Part shown: one piece after another, positions 6,250 to 7,914 of the stretch
Position numbering within the stretch: the stretch's first letter is position 1
How the letters are laid out: every line of letters starts with the position of its first letter
Origin: Treponema sp. UBA3649
Lineage (GTDB): Bacteria; Spirochaetota; Spirochaetia; Treponematales; Treponemataceae
Assembly: GCA_002373325.1 (NCBI GenBank)
Contig: DFKI01000151.1
Span: forward strand, 1-7,914
DNA: 7,914 nt
Reading direction: 5' to 3'
Notes under the pieces: generated by a model
Told to the model about the DNA's origin: nothing
Database searches by the model: none
The model's input: only the letters and a program-made list of their open reading frames with translations
Made by a program: the position numbers and the translations under genes

Positions 6250-7914
6250 TCATGCCCCCGCGCCCCTCTTCTGCTCAGCGTCCCAGACAAGCTCCTCAAG
6301 AGTCTGAAACAAACGGTCCGGCTCAACTGGTTTTGAAAGATGCGCGTTCATCCCGACCTGAAGGGACCTCTGCACATCCTCATCGAATGCGTTGGCCGTC
6401 ATCGCTATAATAGGAACAATCTTCGCATCATCCCTCTCAAGAGCCCTGATTGCCTTTGTCGCCTCAAGTCCGTCCATCTCCGGCATACGGACATCCATGA
6501 GAACAGCACTGTAATACCACGCCCCGCTTTTTTCGAACATCTCCACGGCAATCCTTCCGTTTTCGGCATGGTCAATCTCAATCTCCCGGATTTTCAGAAG
6601 CTCCTTCATAATCTCCGCGTTGATCAAGACATCCTCGGCAAGAAGAACGTGAAGTCCCTTAAGGTCGGCCCTCTGCTTTTCACGGAAGAGTGACATGTTG
6701 TTTTTTCTGGCCACACGCTCAAATTCCGAAAGCACGTTTGAGGCAAAAAGAGGTTTTGCAAGAAAACTGTCCACGCCTATGTGAAGTGCCTCGTCCATAA
6801 TCTCATCCCAGTTAAAGGACGTGAGGATTATTACCGTAGTCTCATTTGAATAAAGCTTCCTTATTTCCTTCGCCACCTCAATTCCGTCCATGTCCGGCAT
6901 CTTCCAGTCCAAAAGAACCAGATTGTACGGCTCCTGCTTCGTGTGCTGGACCTCAAGCATGTGCAGTGCGTCATTTCCGTTAAAGCATGTGTCCGCCTTT
7001 ATCCCAGCCTCGTCAAGGATAATTCTCGCGTGCTCGGCCGCAATCTCCTCGTCATCAACCACAAGAACCCGCATGTCCTTCGTGTTTATGAAAAGTCCAT
7101 CCGTCTCATTGCTGTCACAGTTTTTCAGAGTGACCACCACGGTAAACTCGGTTCCCTTCCCCTTCTCGGACTCCACGGAGATTGTTCCGTTCATCAGCTC
7201 CACGATGTTCTTGGTGATTGCCATTCCAAGTCCCGTGCTTCCGTATTTGTTGTTGCGGCTTGAATCCTCCTGGGTAAAAGTGTCGAAAACCTTGGGGATA
7301 AAATCCTTGTCCATCCCGATTCCCGTATCCCGAATCCTGATTTTCAATGTGGACTGATTTTCAAAAACCGCCGTCCGCTCAATGATAAGGGAGACTGTTC
7401 CGGGAGCCTCGGTAAATTTTATGGCGTTACTCAGAATGTTGATCAGGACCTGCTTGAGTTTCATGTCGTCTCCGATGTAGGAGTCGGAAACACCGCCTAT
7501 GGTCTTGCACTCATATTTCAGTCCCTTGTCGGAGCACTGAGTCATCACCATCACATTGATTTGCTCAAGCATGGATCGGAATGAGAACGCTTCCTTTCTC
7601 AAAATCATCCGGCCAGACTCTATGCGGCTCATATCAAGGATGTCGTTGATAAGTCCAAGGAGATGCCTCGCGCTTTCCCCGATTTTCTCAAGGTACGAGC
7701 GGATTTCATCATCAAGATTTTCTTTTCTCAAAGCAAGGCTGTTCAGTCCGATGATGGCGTTCATGGGCGTGCTGATTTCATGGCTCATGTTTGAAAGAAA
7801 TGCCGTCTTTGCCTTGTTCGCCTCCTCAGCCGCTTCCAGTGCCTCGCTCAGGGTTTTGTTCTTCGCCATTGACTCCCTCATCTCGGAATCTATGTTGGTG
7901 AGTCCGAGACCGAT
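6250..7914 (-). CDS. Hybrid histidine kinase, HK-REC-REC, N-terminal sensor beyond window edge
   Basis: The frame is open to the right edge, so the gene is 5'-partial and 554 codons are visible. A methionine at 7881 is unlikely to be the true start, because the residues before it (IGLGLTNIDSE) look like the end of a PAS-like sensor leading into the coiled linker EALEAAEEANKAKTAFL. Numbering from that Met, the kinase core has His34 in MSHEISTPMN (Ser where Arg is usual), N-box Asn152, G1 Asp185 (DTGIGM) and a G2 box GSTGLG at 214-219. REC1 (about 270-388) has Asp276-Asp277, phospho-Asp325 in LDWKMPD and Lys376. REC2 (about 410-530) has Glu416-Asp417, phospho-Asp463 in MDVRMPEMDG and Lys517. 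All catalytic residues are intact and there is no HPt. It has the same core and receiver order as the plus-strand kinase and converges on it, with a receiver remnant 4 bases downstream. Its partner may be one of the two HPt proteins in the window. Its signal is unknown. Confidence 0.92.
   Translation of the reverse strand: MGLGLTNIDSEMRESMAKNKTLSEALEAAEEANKAKTAFLSNMSHEISTPMNAIIGLNSLALRKENLDDEIRSYLEKIGESARHLLGLINDILDMSRIESGRMILRKEAFSFRSMLEQINVMVMTQCSDKGLKYECKTIGGVSDSYIGDDMKLKQVLINILSNAIKFTEAPGTVSLIIERTAVFENQSTLKIRIRDTGIGMDKDFIPKVFDTFTQEDSSRNNKYGSTGLGMAITKNIVELMNGTISVESEKGKGTEFTVVVTLKNCDSNETDGLFINTKDMRVLVVDDEEIAAEHARIILDEAGIKADTCFNGNDALHMLEVQHTKQEPYNLVLLDWKMPDMDGIEVAKEIRKLYSNETTVIILTSFNWDEIMDEALHIGVDSFLAKPLFASNVLSEFERVARKNNMSLFREKQRADLKGLHVLLAEDVLINAEIMKELLKIREIEIDHAENGRIAVEMFEKSGAWYYSAVLMDVRMPEMDGLEATKAIRALERDDAKIVPIIAMTANAFDEDVQRSLQVGMNAHLSKPVEPDRLFQTLEELVWDAEQKRGAGA

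Overview
The window looks like chromosomal DNA from a spirochaete of the genus Treponema, probably a gut or rumen commensal. The basis is the style of the hybrid histidine kinases, the lipoprotein solute-binding protein, moderate GC with many A/T runs, and the lack of anything pointing to Firmicutes or Proteobacteria. This is an impression from protein style, not a database result. Most of the window is signal-transduction genes of the phosphorelay type, with the end of a type III toxin-antitoxin locus at the left edge.

Layout. (1) Bases 1-444, plus strand: the last part of a probable structured antitoxin RNA, an intrinsic terminator, then a ToxN/AbiQ-family endoribonuclease gene that appears to lack an internal helical segment. 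(2) Bases 446-1798, minus strand: a protein with the fold outline of a histidine kinase core whose phosphoacceptor His and ATP-binding residues are replaced, followed by an intact HPt domain and a helical tail. (3) Bases 1799-1922: a divergent intergenic region with an extended -10 promoter. (4) Bases 1923-6149, plus strand: a three-gene operon of a stand-alone HPt protein, a membrane hybrid kinase (periplasmic sensor, HK, REC, REC), and a lipoprotein family-1 solute-binding protein overlapping the kinase gene by 11 bases. (5) Bases 6150-6245, minus strand: a receiver-domain remnant in which the first about 11 codons are joined in frame to the last about 20. (6) Bases 6250-7914, minus strand: the C-terminal 554 codons of a second hybrid kinase (HK, REC, REC), whose sensor region lies beyond the right edge.

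How the genes could work together. Both hybrid kinases end in two receiver domains and neither carries its own HPt in the visible part. The window supplies two separate HPt modules, one free and one on a pseudokinase. The simplest reading is a phosphorelay in which the solute-binding lipoprotein, the periplasmic sensor or both gate autophosphorylation, phosphate passes His to Asp inside the kinase, and the HPt proteins carry it onward or drain it. No DNA-binding or GGDEF/EAL output protein is present. The one extra receiver gene seen is broken, so the output must lie elsewhere. No ABC permease accompanies the solute-binding protein, which favours a sensing role over transport, but this is inference.
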